Below, piece by piece: positions 22,250-33,600 of a stretch of 64,000 nt of DNA (the stretch's first letter is position 1; each line of letters opens with the position of its first letter). A program made the translations under genes and the position numbers. The notes beneath the pieces were generated by a model. That model was not told where the DNA came from and did not search any database. It worked only from the letters and a program-made list of their open reading frames with translations. This DNA comes from Abelmoschus esculentus (Eukaryota; Streptophyta; Magnoliopsida; Malvales; Malvaceae). The stretch is from positions 27,450,001-27,514,000 of the forward strand of contig JAUCBN010000003.1 in assembly GCA_035048815.1 (NCBI GenBank). The letters are read 5' to 3'.

Positions 22250-24425
22250 TGTCGCGACCTCTTTTAAAAAAACACGATTTTTAAGTGAAAAAATGTTGAC
22301 GATGTTTGATTTTGAAAAATATGAATCTTATCAATTTTAATCTTGAAAAATCTAAATTTTAGAAAATCTATAATTTAATTTTAAAAAAAAAAGTTGACTT
22401 GGAGTCGCCACCGGCCACTTAGGTAGGCCAGACACCATAAAAATAAACCAGAGATTCATTAAAAACGTTGGGTTCGGGAATCGGTTACGTGTAAGGACGA
22501 CCCTTACAAACGCCCAAAAATTGGTACCTTGAAAAACATTACGTGGCACTGACATGTTGAAGAAAGATATTAATCTAATTTCCATTGTTAAATAAATATT
22601 ATTTGAATTTGGATATCCTTTTGATTTAAAAGTTACACCACCTTTAAACTTGAGTTGAACGAGACGTCCTCTAGATAGGAAACCTCACCCAAATTCAAAG
22701 GAATGTAACTTTCGCCTCAAAAGGCTAAAGCAAAATGCATGACCGTTTTTTATCTTGTCCATTTTAAGTTCTAATCCTAAAAAGGGCTCCATTGATTAAG
22801 TTTTTAAAACCTAAGTTACTAACGTTACTAGTTATTTACCTATCCATTTATTTAATTCTAAACCTAAGTTTTTGTCAAAATTCTAAGTTTTTAATAACAC
22901 ATGAATTCGATGCCGAGGTACACTCTCTAGGTCAGCATCATAGTGCGTCAAAACACCAACCTCTTTAGTGTATCCGAGACATAAGATTCACATGTTATGT
23001 TACTATATTTTCTCCCTAATTAAATTAATTAATTTAAGTGACTAGTCCTAAAAAGGCTCTAAATTAATTAACTTAAGTTTATTAAATGACCTTCCTAAAT
23101 ATGCCATGCGAAAACATAATAAAAGTAAAAAAAAAAACAAGATAAAAGGAACTCATCAATTTTACTAGAATCATGGGTATACAATATTACATCAAAAATT
23201 TATCATCATGAAGAGTACAAAAGGGACTTGTATGAAAAAAAAAAGATTACAAGGGACTCGAGAATAAACCTTGAACAAAAAGGATTAGACTTAATTAAGT
23301 GTGAAATTAATCTTTAAAGTTTTAGAAATTTTTAATTAAATTAATTAATTAAATTTTCTTAACTTCAAATTCTAATCAAATCTTAATTAAAGTCTAACTT
23401 AGTGAATTTTAGGTTCAAAGGTTTAATTAGGGTTGGATTTAACTTAATTAAGTTAATTTTTAAATCTTATCTTAGAAATTTTAAATTAATTAAGAGTCTT
23501 AATTAAAATAATTTCTAATTTTTTAAGAATTTAATTTTCACTTAATTAAAGTTTATCTTGGTGAAATTAAGATTAATTAGACCTAAAGTTTCAAATCTTA
23601 TCTTTTAGAAAATTAATTAAAATTAATAATTAATTAAAATTATTTTCTAAATTAAAGAATTAAAGTAAGCCTAATTTAAGTCTAATTTGGTGAATGTTTT
23701 AAGGTTTAAGGCTAAACTAGACCTAATTTAGGTGAGTTAATTTTAAAGCTTATTTTTTAGAAATTGATTAAAATTAATTTAAAATAATTAATTAAAATAA
23801 TTTCCAAAAATTTAAGAACTAAATTACACCTAATTCAAGTCTAATTTTAGGGTTCAAAGGGTTAAATTAATTAAATTTAACTAGGTTAAATTAATTTTAA
23901 AGTTTTCTTAAAAACTAAATTAAATTCTAATTTAGAACCTAATTAAATTTTTTAAAATTTTAAAATTAATTTTAAGTCCTAATTAATCTAAAAACAACTA
24001 ATTTCGAATCTAGGAGTCTAATCCATAAAAAAAAGCCAAAACTAAAGAGGAAAAGAACTTACCGCCGGCGACCTCCTTTGCTTCCTCACCGATTGAAATC
24101 CTTCCCCTTACTCAAGCTTGTAATTTTGCTCTTTTGAATTCTGATCTCAACTCCCCTTCTCTTCGTTTTGTTCTCTGCCCCTTTAACCTTGAAATCCTCC
24201 TCCTTTTATAGGCTTCAAATTTAGACTTTTGATTGAAGTAAAAAACTCCAAACAAAATTCAAATCCCTAAAAACACTCCACCAACCAAAAAATCCTCAAC
24301 TCCATTATCTCTTATTTTTGAATTTTATTCTATTTTTATTCATTTTTTACTATTTTTGATTTTCTGTTATTTATTATTTTTTTTATTTTTAATATTTTTA
24401 TTATTTATAAAAATTTGTGTTTACA
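22250..24425 (-). repeat. 5' LTR of element I (2176 bp)
   Basis: Near-identical partner of 3575-5745. On the element strand TGTAAACACAAATTT…GGTCGCGACA. The segment at about 24180-24280 would be expected to contain promoter sequences, but I cannot place a TATA box with confidence. Confidence 0.9.
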
Positions 24426-24430
24426 ATTAT
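24426..24430. repeat. Target site duplication of LTR element I, right copy
   Basis: ATTAT, identical to 3570-3574. Confidence 0.85.
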
Positions 24431-24618
24431 CATATACATATGATATGTTATTATTGTTAGACTTTTAACGGTCCAGTTATCCAGTTATCATGATAGTTAA
24501 AAAATAAACTATTTGTCAAAAAGATATAGGTTAAGGGCTAAATTTATCCAAAAAAAAGAATAAGGGTCAAAACGATAAAAATTATAAACGTTAAGGGTTA
24601 AAAGTATATTTATGCCAT
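24431..24618. mobile_element. Long foldback element, right piece
   Basis: Reverse complement of 2939-3125 with few differences. Paired landmarks are TTAACGGTCCAGTTA here and TAACTGGACCGTTAA at about 3065, and AACGTTAAGGGTTAAAAGTA here and the mirror at about 2950-2970. The outer end reads GGCATAAATATACTTTTAAC on the minus strand. Confidence 0.7.
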
Positions 24619-25137
24619 AATTTTTTAAGTCTTTTAAAATTATTTTTATAATTAAGCCCTTAAAATTATATTTTATATGTTGAGTTAGAGTTGGATTTAG
24701 AGTAACTATTTTCAAAATGGGTCAAAATCAAATTTAAAATATTTATGTTCTGATCTGATTTAAATAGACCAAAAATTCAATCTAACCTGACCCATACCCA
24801 TATCTAATTAAAATTTAGTAAAATTATTCTTTTTTAACATATCAAATCAAAATTGTTAATGCAATAATTATAATATTTAAAAAATAATTTATATGTTTTA
24901 AATATATTTTATATCATATTTAAAATATTTTGATAATTAAATTATCAAAAGACCCGATTAAAACGGTATTATAAATTTCAAGATAAAATCAGATCGTTCT
25001 AAAGTCTAAAAACCAATTAAAATTCTAAGCTATATGAACCCAACTAATATAGGCCTTAGTATGCCGACAATGTTAATAGCTTTGGGCCTCATATCCTGCG
25101 TATAAATCTGCAAAAATTTGAAGGTGGAAACCAGAAA
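24619..25137. other. Spacer upstream of the 98-aa gene
   Basis: AT-rich, with CTGACCCATACCCA-type motifs near 24790 that look like a degenerate dispersed repeat. The last 60 bases should include the 5' UTR of the following gene. No reliable promoter element seen. Confidence 0.35.
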
Positions 25138-26339
25138 ATGGAAGGACCTGAACTCAAGAAGAGGAAATTCCATAAGCCACCGCCTCGCAGGTAATCTTCT
25201 TTATACACTTTTAAGCTCTGGGTTCTTTGTTTTTTCTTGTAGATTTCTTTGGCTTACGAAAAAAATATACCCATCTCAATTGCTTGTTGCTTAGCTTGAT
25301 TATAATTTGTGTTGGAAAGCTCTCTGCAATGGTGTTTTTTTAGCTGTATGCCATTTTTTTTTTGCAGTTTGAACTCTGGGTTTTTAGGGAAGGTTGGGAT
25401 TCGGATTAGAATTATGTTTTTAATGTTTGTTTTGTATTTGGGGTTGATGCATAAGATGGGAATGGGTGGATTGTCAAACTAGGGTTAGAATTAAGTTTTC
25501 AATAATTGATTAGCTTGATTATAGTTTTGGATGAGGTCGAAATAGTGAGACGCTTCGTTTGAAAGTCCGATTATGATCTTCGTTTTATATCCCCTGTCTC
25601 ATGTTTCAGCCTTACTAGCAACCCTAAGAAAAGAAAAAACGTTAAACAATCTTGGGTTTAACTAATACGGGATAAACCCGTTTTAACCGGCTTCTGTTTC
25701 ATGTAGCTCGAGTAGGATGAGCCTATCATATGATATAAGAATCTCGGATGAGGTAAACGACATGAATAGGGAGTACAATGTAACAGAGCCTATGCTCTAA
25801 TGCCATGTTAAGCATCTACCCGGAAATCGATTGGTGATTGGTGGAAAAATCTGAATGTTAGATCACAGTCAATCTAAAATTTAACTAATGTGACAACACT
25901 TGGTTTCTTGCCAAATTGTTGTTTTATGTGGTTTTGTTCTTTTTGTTGCTTTCTTCCTATGCCATAATTCATGAAAACCGAACTCGTGATTGGGGCTGTT
26001 TTTTCTTATAGGTCTGTCCTTTCAACTGCTTCAAAGAATCCCAGAGATGCAAAACCGACAAGTATTTCGAGGGTAAAGCCTTTTTCTCATGCTTCTATTC
26101 TCCTGGTGTTCCACTTTTCTAGTTTTTAAAACCTGCTTATTTTACAATGTGAACTATAGGCTCAGGATCCATGGGTACAAACTAGTGATATTACTAGTTT
26201 CAGAATCCAACAAGACAAAAACTTTGCAGTAGCTCAAGCACAACAAGACAGCTGCACCGGAAATTTTAAGAAATTTGATTCATGGTATGGGAATTTTCTG
26301 GTGCCGGTTGTTCCATCACGTGCGGAACTTAACGGATAA
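25138..26339 (+). CDS. Small uncharacterised conserved-looking protein (98 aa, 3 exons)
   Basis: Exons 25138-25190, 26012-26072 and 26160-26339 join in frame through GT-AG introns and end at TAA. The product is about 98 residues: a basic N-terminus (KKRKFHKPPPRRS) that could be a nuclear localisation signal, a Ser/Lys-rich linker, and an aromatic C-terminal half with DPWVQTSDITSFRIQQDKNF and WYGNFLVPVVPSRAEL. No signal peptide or membrane segment. I do not recognise the family. The open frames, clean splice sites and sharply higher protein-like composition than the flanks argue that it is real. It was missed by simple ORF scanning because every exon is short. Confidence 0.65.
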
Positions 26340-27260
26340 GTACTTGTATCTTATTGATTTTGATCTAATCTTATACGTTGAAGATATGGCTGTGATATTT
26401 TCTATACACAAGTTGAATATATTCTTCTTAACTACTTGACTTTGCCATATGGATAAGATTCTTCTTCGTCGGTCTGTTCTCCCTTATCATCATGGAATGA
26501 GAGTAGGGCTAGTCTAAGCATATATATTTTGTGTCGATGATGATCACGAGCTTACCTGCTCGATATATATTTGTTTTACTACTCCATTTTGTTTATTTAC
26601 GGGCAATGTGTCATCTTTATGCTGCTGTTTAACCAATCTCGGCCTAAGTTTTGTTTCGTTTGCCCTTGTATGGGAGAAAGCATACTTTATCACTAAGACC
26701 ACTCTATAGGTTCCTTAGATTAAGCAACTTGTCGTGTATACATGATGTTCGAACCCAGGTCAAGTGAATAGAACCATACTTTATCACTAGGAAACTGCAT
26801 AGGCTCCTTAGATTAAGCATTTCAAGGGTGGATTGAGAATAAGAAGTAATCTTATAGGTCCTTATCATCTTGTCTCTTGATTTGTATGGTAATAAGATGG
26901 CATATATATGCAAGCTACTCTTTCGAGTTTTTGATCTCTGCACATTGAGAATAAGAAATAATCTTATTGGTCATTGCCCCTTCTTTTTGTTTAAAATACC
27001 CAAAACCGAAATGTCTCCGACTCGATTCTCCGTCGAATTTAGTTGGTCGAGACACCTGGTTTCTCGGTAATTAGACCATCAAAACACATAAAAGAGGGGC
27101 TATAAATGGCAGCAAACTAATGCAAAAAGATAGCAGAAACAAGTTCAGCAACTGAGCCATTTTTATAAAACAAACGATCACACTGCATAATTTCAAGTTT
27201 GGCATATTATTCAACATGGTCATCAATGGAGTATTACTAAAAGTTGGATATTTTACCGGT

Positions 27261-28280
27261 TTAAGAACCCAGGGTCGCATTATTGAGCCTCTCCAAAGCC
27301 AAAATCAAAGCTTGGGTGCCCAAATTTCCTTCCCCGTGAGCCTTCAGCGACAAATAAAGCTGCTGAGCCAAAGCCAGACCGGGCAGAGCAAGTCCCATGC
27401 TTTGACATTCCTGTAAACAAATCCCCAAATCCTTAACGAAATGGTTCACGAAGAAACCCGGTTCGAAATCCCTCTTCAAGATCCTGCTCCCGTACAAATC
27501 CAAAGATTTTGAACCGGCTGCTCCGGTCGATATCGCGTCCAGAAACGACGGCACGTTGAGCCCTGCTTTGTGTGCGTAGATGATTCCTTCTACTAATCCG
27601 ACCATCGTCGATGCGATCGTGATTTGATTCGCTAGTTTCGCGAATTGGCCTTTCCCGCTCGGCCCCATGTAGTTTACTTTTCCCATGAGGGTAAAAATGG
27701 GATTTAATCGGTTCACGATGGCTTCGTCTCCGCCGGCGAAGATCGCGAGTGTCCCGTTCTTGGCACCACGGTCCCCGCCGGAAACTGGCGCGTCGATCGA
27801 GAAACAGTTCTTAGATGAAGCGGCGGCGGATATTTCGACGGCGAGAGAAGGCTCCGATGTAGTCATGTCGACGAGTATCCCTCCGGGGCGTAGGCCAGAA
27901 AGAGCTCCGTTTGTAGGATCGAGTAGGACTTGGCGGACGTCCGAAGGATAGCCGACGATGGAGAAAACGATATCGGATAGAGCGGCGAGGTCGTGTGGGG
28001 TCTGAGCTAGGCGTGCGCCCATGTCAACGAGGGGTTCGGCTTTTGAGAGAGTTCGGTTGAAGACAGTGAGAGTATAGCCGGCGTTGATTAAATGAGCACA
28101 CATGGATCGACCCATTACACCGGTTCCGATCCATCCGAGCCGAGTGGTGGATGGGTTGATGGGCTCGGCGGAGGTTGCCATGAAGCGGCGGAGAAAGGTG
28201 CGGTGAGGAGGGTAGAGGAAGTTTTGAGATTGTGGATAGTGTCGAGAGAGTGAACGGACTAGATGTGGTAGTGACCGCAT
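27261..28280 (-). CDS. 3-hydroxyisobutyrate dehydrogenase-like reductase
   Basis: Intronless, 339 residues, a member of the beta-hydroxyacid dehydrogenase family that reduces or oxidises small hydroxyacids with NAD(P). Residues 48-57 (LGWIGTGVMG) form the Rossmann dinucleotide loop. DAPVSGG at 163-169 is the substrate-binding motif, and Lys215 in GKGQFAKLANQ is the catalytic lysine. The C-terminal helical domain includes STGAAGSKS and NHFVKDLGICL. The first 33 residues are Arg/His/Ser-rich and look like a mitochondrial presequence; a second Met at 34 (MATSAEP) could start a cytosolic form. It resembles, as I recall, Arabidopsis At4g29120 (HIBADH-like 1), which is also intronless. The exact substrate (3-hydroxyisobutyrate, glyoxylate or succinic semialdehyde) cannot be told. 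The coding region is markedly GC-richer than the flanks. Confidence 0.9.
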   Translation of the reverse strand: MRSLPHLVRSLSRHYPQSQNFLYPPHRTFLRRFMATSAEPINPSTTRLGWIGTGVMGRSMCAHLINAGYTLTVFNRTLSKAEPLVDMGARLAQTPHDLAALSDIVFSIVGYPSDVRQVLLDPTNGALSGLRPGGILVDMTTSEPSLAVEISAAASSKNCFSIDAPVSGGDRGAKNGTLAIFAGGDEAIVNRLNPIFTLMGKVNYMGPSGKGQFAKLANQITIASTMVGLVEGIIYAHKAGLNVPSFLDAISTGAAGSKSLDLYGSRILKRDFEPGFFVNHFVKDLGICLQECQSMGLALPGLALAQQLYLSLKAHGEGNLGTQALILALERLNNATLGS

Positions 28281-29406
28281 TTTATCCGTACGCGAAATAT
28301 GGTAAAAATTGTTTAGTTCAGCTAATTCTCGTGGTTTTACATGCTTTAAAAAAAAATAGTATTTTTTTACATATCCACTCGACTTAAAAATCGATTCAAT
28401 AATTATTAAAAGATATTTAATTTTATTATAATTTAATTTTAGATATTATAATTATCGTCAAATATGTTATATTTTACTAGGGATGACAGACGGATATAAC
28501 TTTGTAGATTTCGCAGCGCATTCGTACTAGTTGGAGTGATGATGGGTATGAATTTAGTGGGTAGTGAGCGGGTATGGGTATAAAAAGTCATACTCATCGT
28601 GAGTAGTGAGTAGACGACGAGTTTAAGACCTTACCCGCACCGTATCTATCCGCTTTTTATCCGTTCGCGATATAAATTTTGAACAACAAAAGTAGGCAAA
28701 ACCATGTTAATTAATTGAACTATACATCTGCAAATAAGGACTAATATTTATTTTAAATTAATATTTAAATTATTAAACATTTTAATTTTAAATTATAATT
28801 CTCATTTTAATTTAGTTAGAATTCCAACCATCAATACTGTTTTTACCCTTAAAAAATATTTTTTATATAAATTATTTTGAAAATTGATATTTAAATTTTT
28901 TTTTACTTTTAAATATTTATATTTTGTTTTTCTTAATTCTAAATCTTATTATATTCGATGGCCATTTACTAATTTGATAAAGTCGAAATCCAAAGTTAAA
29001 AATAATTAAATTATAAATTTTTTATTTCTTTTAATATTCAATACTAATTCTATTTTGAATTATAATTATTTAATACAACTGTTGTCAGTAAAATTACTGT
29101 AACAATACTCTTATATTAAATCTTAATTAATTTAATGTTTCAAAAATATTAGAATATTATTACTTGCTTAATCTACCTGATATGATTACCTTAAAATGTT
29201 ATTACTTGCTTAATCAACGATTTTTAAAAATAAAATAATAAAATAAAAGCAGAAGATTCGGATCGTTGGATCTTAAAGGCAGCATCTTCTTCTTCCGTTT
29301 AGCTATTGGTTCAATTTAAATTTAGAAGAAGAAAAAAAAAGAGAATGGGTCACGTGCCAGCTAACACGTGGGTCCTAACCAGCCAATCTCACACTTTGCC
29401 CCCCAC
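28281..29406. other. Spacer upstream of the reductase gene
   Basis: Very AT-rich. A GC-richer block at 28480-28690 (GGGTATGGGTATAAAAAG; CCGCACCGTATCTATCCGC) looks like an old dispersed repeat with inverted ends. Two G-boxes near 29351 are listed separately. Confidence 0.4.
29351..29370. promoter_or_regulatory. Pair of G-box/ABRE-like motifs
   Basis: CACGTG at 29351-29356 and again at 29365-29370, 14 bp apart (TCACGTGCC and ACACGTGGG). Such pairs bind bZIP or bHLH factors in plants. They lie about 1.1 kb from the reductase start and 1.2 kb from the GCS start, so the target is unclear. Confidence 0.4.
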
Positions 29407-29832
29407 TAGGGGTGTGAAAAAAAATCCTATCCGAAATTTTAGATATCCATTCTGAATTTTATTTTTTGGATAATTTAAATCAAATATTCGAAAATTTTGA
29501 ATAGAGTATGGATCAATGTTTTATATTTAAATTGGATATCTGATTATCCGATATCCGAAAATTTTAAATTTTTTACAAATATAAATATTATTATATTCAA
29601 TATTTTTTACTTGTTATATATGAAAAATAAAATTTTCATGAATAAAAATATTATTATATTCAATAATTTATTGATTATTATATTAGAAAACTAAAATTTT
29701 TATGAATAAGATCGTCAAATTAAAAAAATATTTAAATTAAATCATAAATTCAAAAATCCGAAAATCTAAAAAATCAGATATCTATTTTTTTAGATCGGAT
29801 ACGGATTGGATAATCCAAAATACACCCCCCTA
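29407..29832. mobile_element. MITE-like repeat of the 'CCTATCCGA' family
   Basis: The ends are inverted repeats: AGGGGTGTGAAAAAAAATCC at left, and the reverse complement of GGATAATCCAAAATACACCC at right. The inside is AT-rich. A copy in the opposite orientation lies at 57114-57638. Confidence 0.6.
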
Positions 29833-30614
29833 CCCCCATCCCAAATAAAAACCATCTAATAATCTCTGTGTATTAGGATGATAACGAGTTTAATCGGCTC
29901 ATAAGTTATTGATATTGTCGGTTAAAATACAATTTAAGTGAATTTGATTTAAATTTATATTAAATTTAAGTTTTAACGAATCGAATCAAATTCGATTTTA
30001 AAAAATATTAACAAGTTTATATGTTTTAATGTTAATAATTTTTTTATCATAATTAAATACTATACATTTTCGTCTCGCTATAACTTGTATAATTTATGAA
30101 ATGTACTATAGTTATTTGCGATTTTTTAAAAAAATATATAATTTTTTTCTAAATAAGTTTTAATAATTTTTTTGAAATTTTAAAAAATAATTTTAAAAAA
30201 AATAATAAATCAAATTAAACTATTAATTTTTGAGCTGCTTATTTTTTATATAATAATATATAATTTTTTTAAAAAAATCTTATTTTATTTTTGCTTCCTT
30301 CTTTTGAAACATAATAATTTTTTATAATATTTTTTTCCCCTAAAACAAGGAGAGTAATGAACGTGGTTCAATCATCTTTGATTGCTCAACTCCGTAGTTA
30401 CAAAAGTTACGCGCTCATTACTCTCACCGTCTTCTCTCTCCCCCTTCTGCCGCGCTCCGCCGACGCACGGCGGAGAAATTGAAAGAAAGAGCAAACAGAT
30501 TCTAAGGAGCTTTATTCTAGGGATTTATGTATTATTAGAAATTTTCTGTGTGGTTGATTTTCTGTTTGGCTAGTTAGATTGAGAGAGGGAAGAGGAAAAT
30601 ATAATAAAATAGAA
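29833..30614 (+). other. Spacer and probable promoter/5' UTR of GCS
   Basis: AT-rich up to 30340. From 30415 a CT-rich and GC-rich leader (TCTCTCTCCCCCTTCTGCC, GCGCTCCGCCGACGC) precedes the GCS start, typical of a plant 5' UTR. Confidence 0.4.
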
Positions 30615-33600
30615 ATGTCGGCGACATTGGACCCTGTCGATTGGTTTCTCTTCTCTCTCAGCAGAGCTTTTTGCAGTCCTCTCGCTGTTTTCATTCAGAT
30701 CCAGGTTTGTTCTTCTTTCATCTCTTTCACAACCGTATGCTTTGTTCGATTCCTCGGGAAACTAAGTCTGATTTTGTATTTTTTTCCTTCGCATTTCCTC
30801 TGTTTGGATAGTTTTATCATGTTAACTCGTTGCCTTTTTTAATGGATGTTTGGTTAGTCTCTTAGCTTTGTATCTTATCTACAATTAGCTTAAATATTTA
30901 AGTGTAATCATTAAGATTTAGACTACACCTTGAAAAAATATGATATCCTTTTACAGTAAAGGCGCTGGCTTTTCATCAGTATTGGATCTCGATAGCTATG
31001 TTTCGAACTAAAAGCTAAATCTCATTTTTTTTTCTTTGATTCACAAAAAAGGGAAAGGAAAAGAAGAATACTGTATGTGGCATAATTGAAATGAAATGTT
31101 TGGAAATTCGTCATAGTGGTGCTGTTATTAAGATATTTTGCAATGTATATTGCAATGGCCAATGATTATGTACTTTGTAGGTATTGAGGCAGTAAACTGT
31201 TTTAACTAGCTCTGAGTTGAGCTTTGTTTGTTATATAGGCTTATAGCATTAGAATCAAATGTAATAGGAAGCTGCTTTTCCTATATATTTTCTTTCTGTA
31301 TCACATGAGCTTTGTCTTAGTTTATTTGTTTATGTTGTATGAGGGAAGGATGGCATGTCAGTTAATGTAGCAAGGATCGTCTCATTGGAGGACAGCCAAA
31401 GTGAGCTTTTAACCAATAGTTTATCTGAAAGAAAAGCTATTTAGACATCCTTGCTTTTATAAATTACCGATCACAACTTTTGTAGGAATACAGTATTTTA
31501 TGAATGCAGTATTTTCATTTTGATTGTATTAGATCATTTGCCTCTCTTTCCCTGTTTATCTGCCTGTTTAAATTTCAAAAAGGTTACTGGTCTGAATACT
31601 TTGGATATGATGTAGGGATGTGTTATATGCTTGACTCTTGCTCTTGGCTGGGCTTTTGCTGCTTATGTCAGGTATATGGTTTTAAGAGAATTTAAAAAGC
31701 AGCCTGCTTGCTGCCATGACTCTTCTATGTTGTCCTGTGACCTAGAAAGTTGCCTATTTCATTTATATATACCTATATCTTTTGCCCTTCACAGGAACAG
31801 AGAGATCATTAGAATGAAGGTTGCCATGAAAGGTGGCAATAGCTTTGCTTTTTTATGCCATGATATTAATGAACTTGAGCACTCTAATCAGGTCAATCTA
31901 CCAAGAGTTACAGTTGTGATGCCTTTAAAAGGTTTTGGAGAACATAATCTACACAATTGGAGGAGTCAGGTGAGTACATTATGGTCTAGTTAGCACTTGG
32001 TTTGAGGTGTGTTCTCAGTGCATGGTAAAGAAGTGTGCATTTACCTATTCCTTGTCCACATTGTGTTCATTGGAAAATGGAAAACTGATCTAAATTCCCC
32101 TCTTTTTTCTTCTCCTTCTTCATATTGCTCTGCCAAAATTGATTATTTCTAAAGAAAATTTAATGTCAATGGAGGCAGATAACATCTCTCTATGGTGGCC
32201 CTCTAGAGTTCCTTTTTGTGGTGGAAAGTACCAAAGATCCTGCTTACCATGCTGTGTCTCGGTTATTAAGAGATTGTAAGGTATACCACAAATTAGCTTT
32301 ATTATGCATTGTCAGAAAAGTCAAATAGGACTGTTATCAGTTTATAATCCTTTATTCCCCCTTTGTTTCATGCATGTGTTAGAGGGCATCATTTCAGTGT
32401 CTTCACTGGGATTTACTTCTTTCCTTCCTGATTCCCTTGCATGTTTCTCTGTGAAGGATGATGTTGATGCCAAAGTCATTGTGGCTGGTTTATCAACAAC
32501 CTGTAGTCAGAAAATACATAATCAACTGGTATTTAACAACTTTTCTAACAGTTTTTTGCAATTAATCTTGCCTTTTACTTTTGATTGATATTATGATTAA
32601 ACTATGCTTCAGTCTCACTCTACCCTGTGAAGAATTAAGTTAGGGCCTTAGCCGAAGAACTACTCTTTTGCTAGTCCACAATTATTTAATGTTATTCCTT
32701 GTATGTTGTCAATATCTCTTAGCTAGAAGTGGTATTCAGTATATCATATCATTTGGAATTTCTTATGAAGGTTGGGGTGGAAAAAATGCATAAAGATACC
32801 AAGTATGTATTATTTTTGGATGATGATATTAGGCTCCACCCTGGATCAATTGGAGCCCTCACTGCAGAGATGGAAAAGAGACCTGAGGTATGTTTGTGCA
32901 CATCAATATACATTAAATCAAAATAATTAGTTTTTTTCCCTGAACTATTAATATTTTTTTTGTGATCTATGGTGCGCAGATATTTATTCAAACTGGATAC
33001 CCTCTTGATTTACCGTCCGGAAGTTTAGGGAGTTACTGCATCTATGAATACCATATGGTATGATGTCTTATATGACTTACTTTTCTTCCCAAGATACTTC
33101 AATATACCTGACCCTATATTATTATCTTGTTTTTGGATAACTTGCTCTGTATCCTTACAAGCGAACAGTGAAAATTCTGCCATCAAAACAACAGTACATC
33201 CAGAAACAAAGCCATAAATGATTACGATTTGTGTATGCCTTGTTTCGTTATTGTGATACTATCCAATTTACCAGTAAACCTGTAGATAAGTTGAACCTCT
33301 GTTTGCTACAGAAGCATATGCTAGCTGCTTGAATACACTCATGACTATTATACATGCTTCAACAGGCAAGCACTTATTGAAATAAACCAGCAACAAGGTG
33401 TGAAATAATCGTCTCTCATGTGCTGCTAACTTATACCCTAGCCCAAAGTTTAAACAATAATAGAGTACTATAGAGTGAAATAAATCTTTTTCTACCATTT
33501 GAATTTTGCCAAGAGGTGTTACATAGCTGAAAGCTCTTTGCTTATTTGACATGTCCTCAAGCGGATGATATTGGTTCTTTCACTTTAATCCCTCTCCGAT

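Larger units (their letters stand above)
3575..24425 (-). mobile_element. LTR element I: gag-only Ty3/gypsy retrotransposon (Tat/Ogre type), minus strand
   Basis: Two near-identical LTRs of about 2.17 kb bound the element and a perfect ATTAT duplication flanks it. Orientation comes from the primer-binding site, which is inside the right-hand LTR and matches tRNA-Arg on the minus strand, and from the polypurine tract, which is inside the left-hand LTR. Transcription therefore runs from 24425 to 3575. Without nested element II it is about 11.6 kb. It holds two gag-type ORFs (10612-11478 and 9170-10501) and minisatellite arrays near its 3' end. I found no pol domains in any frame, so it is non-autonomous. 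Assignment to the Tat/Ogre lineage rests on the tRNA-Arg primer, the CHHC gag and the 3' repeat arrays. Confidence 0.88.

Noticed and set aside
3575..24425. Endogenous pararetrovirus or autonomous retrovirus-like element
   Set aside because: There is no movement protein, coat zinc-finger of pararetrovirus type, reverse transcriptase or envelope. LTRs, target duplications and gag fit Ty3/gypsy retrotransposons.
27685..27951. 88-codon plus-strand ORF
   Set aside because: It is an antisense shadow of the reductase gene.
33268..33552. 94-codon minus-strand ORF in a GCS intron
   Set aside because: No recognisable motif, and it lies wholly inside intron 7; probably chance.
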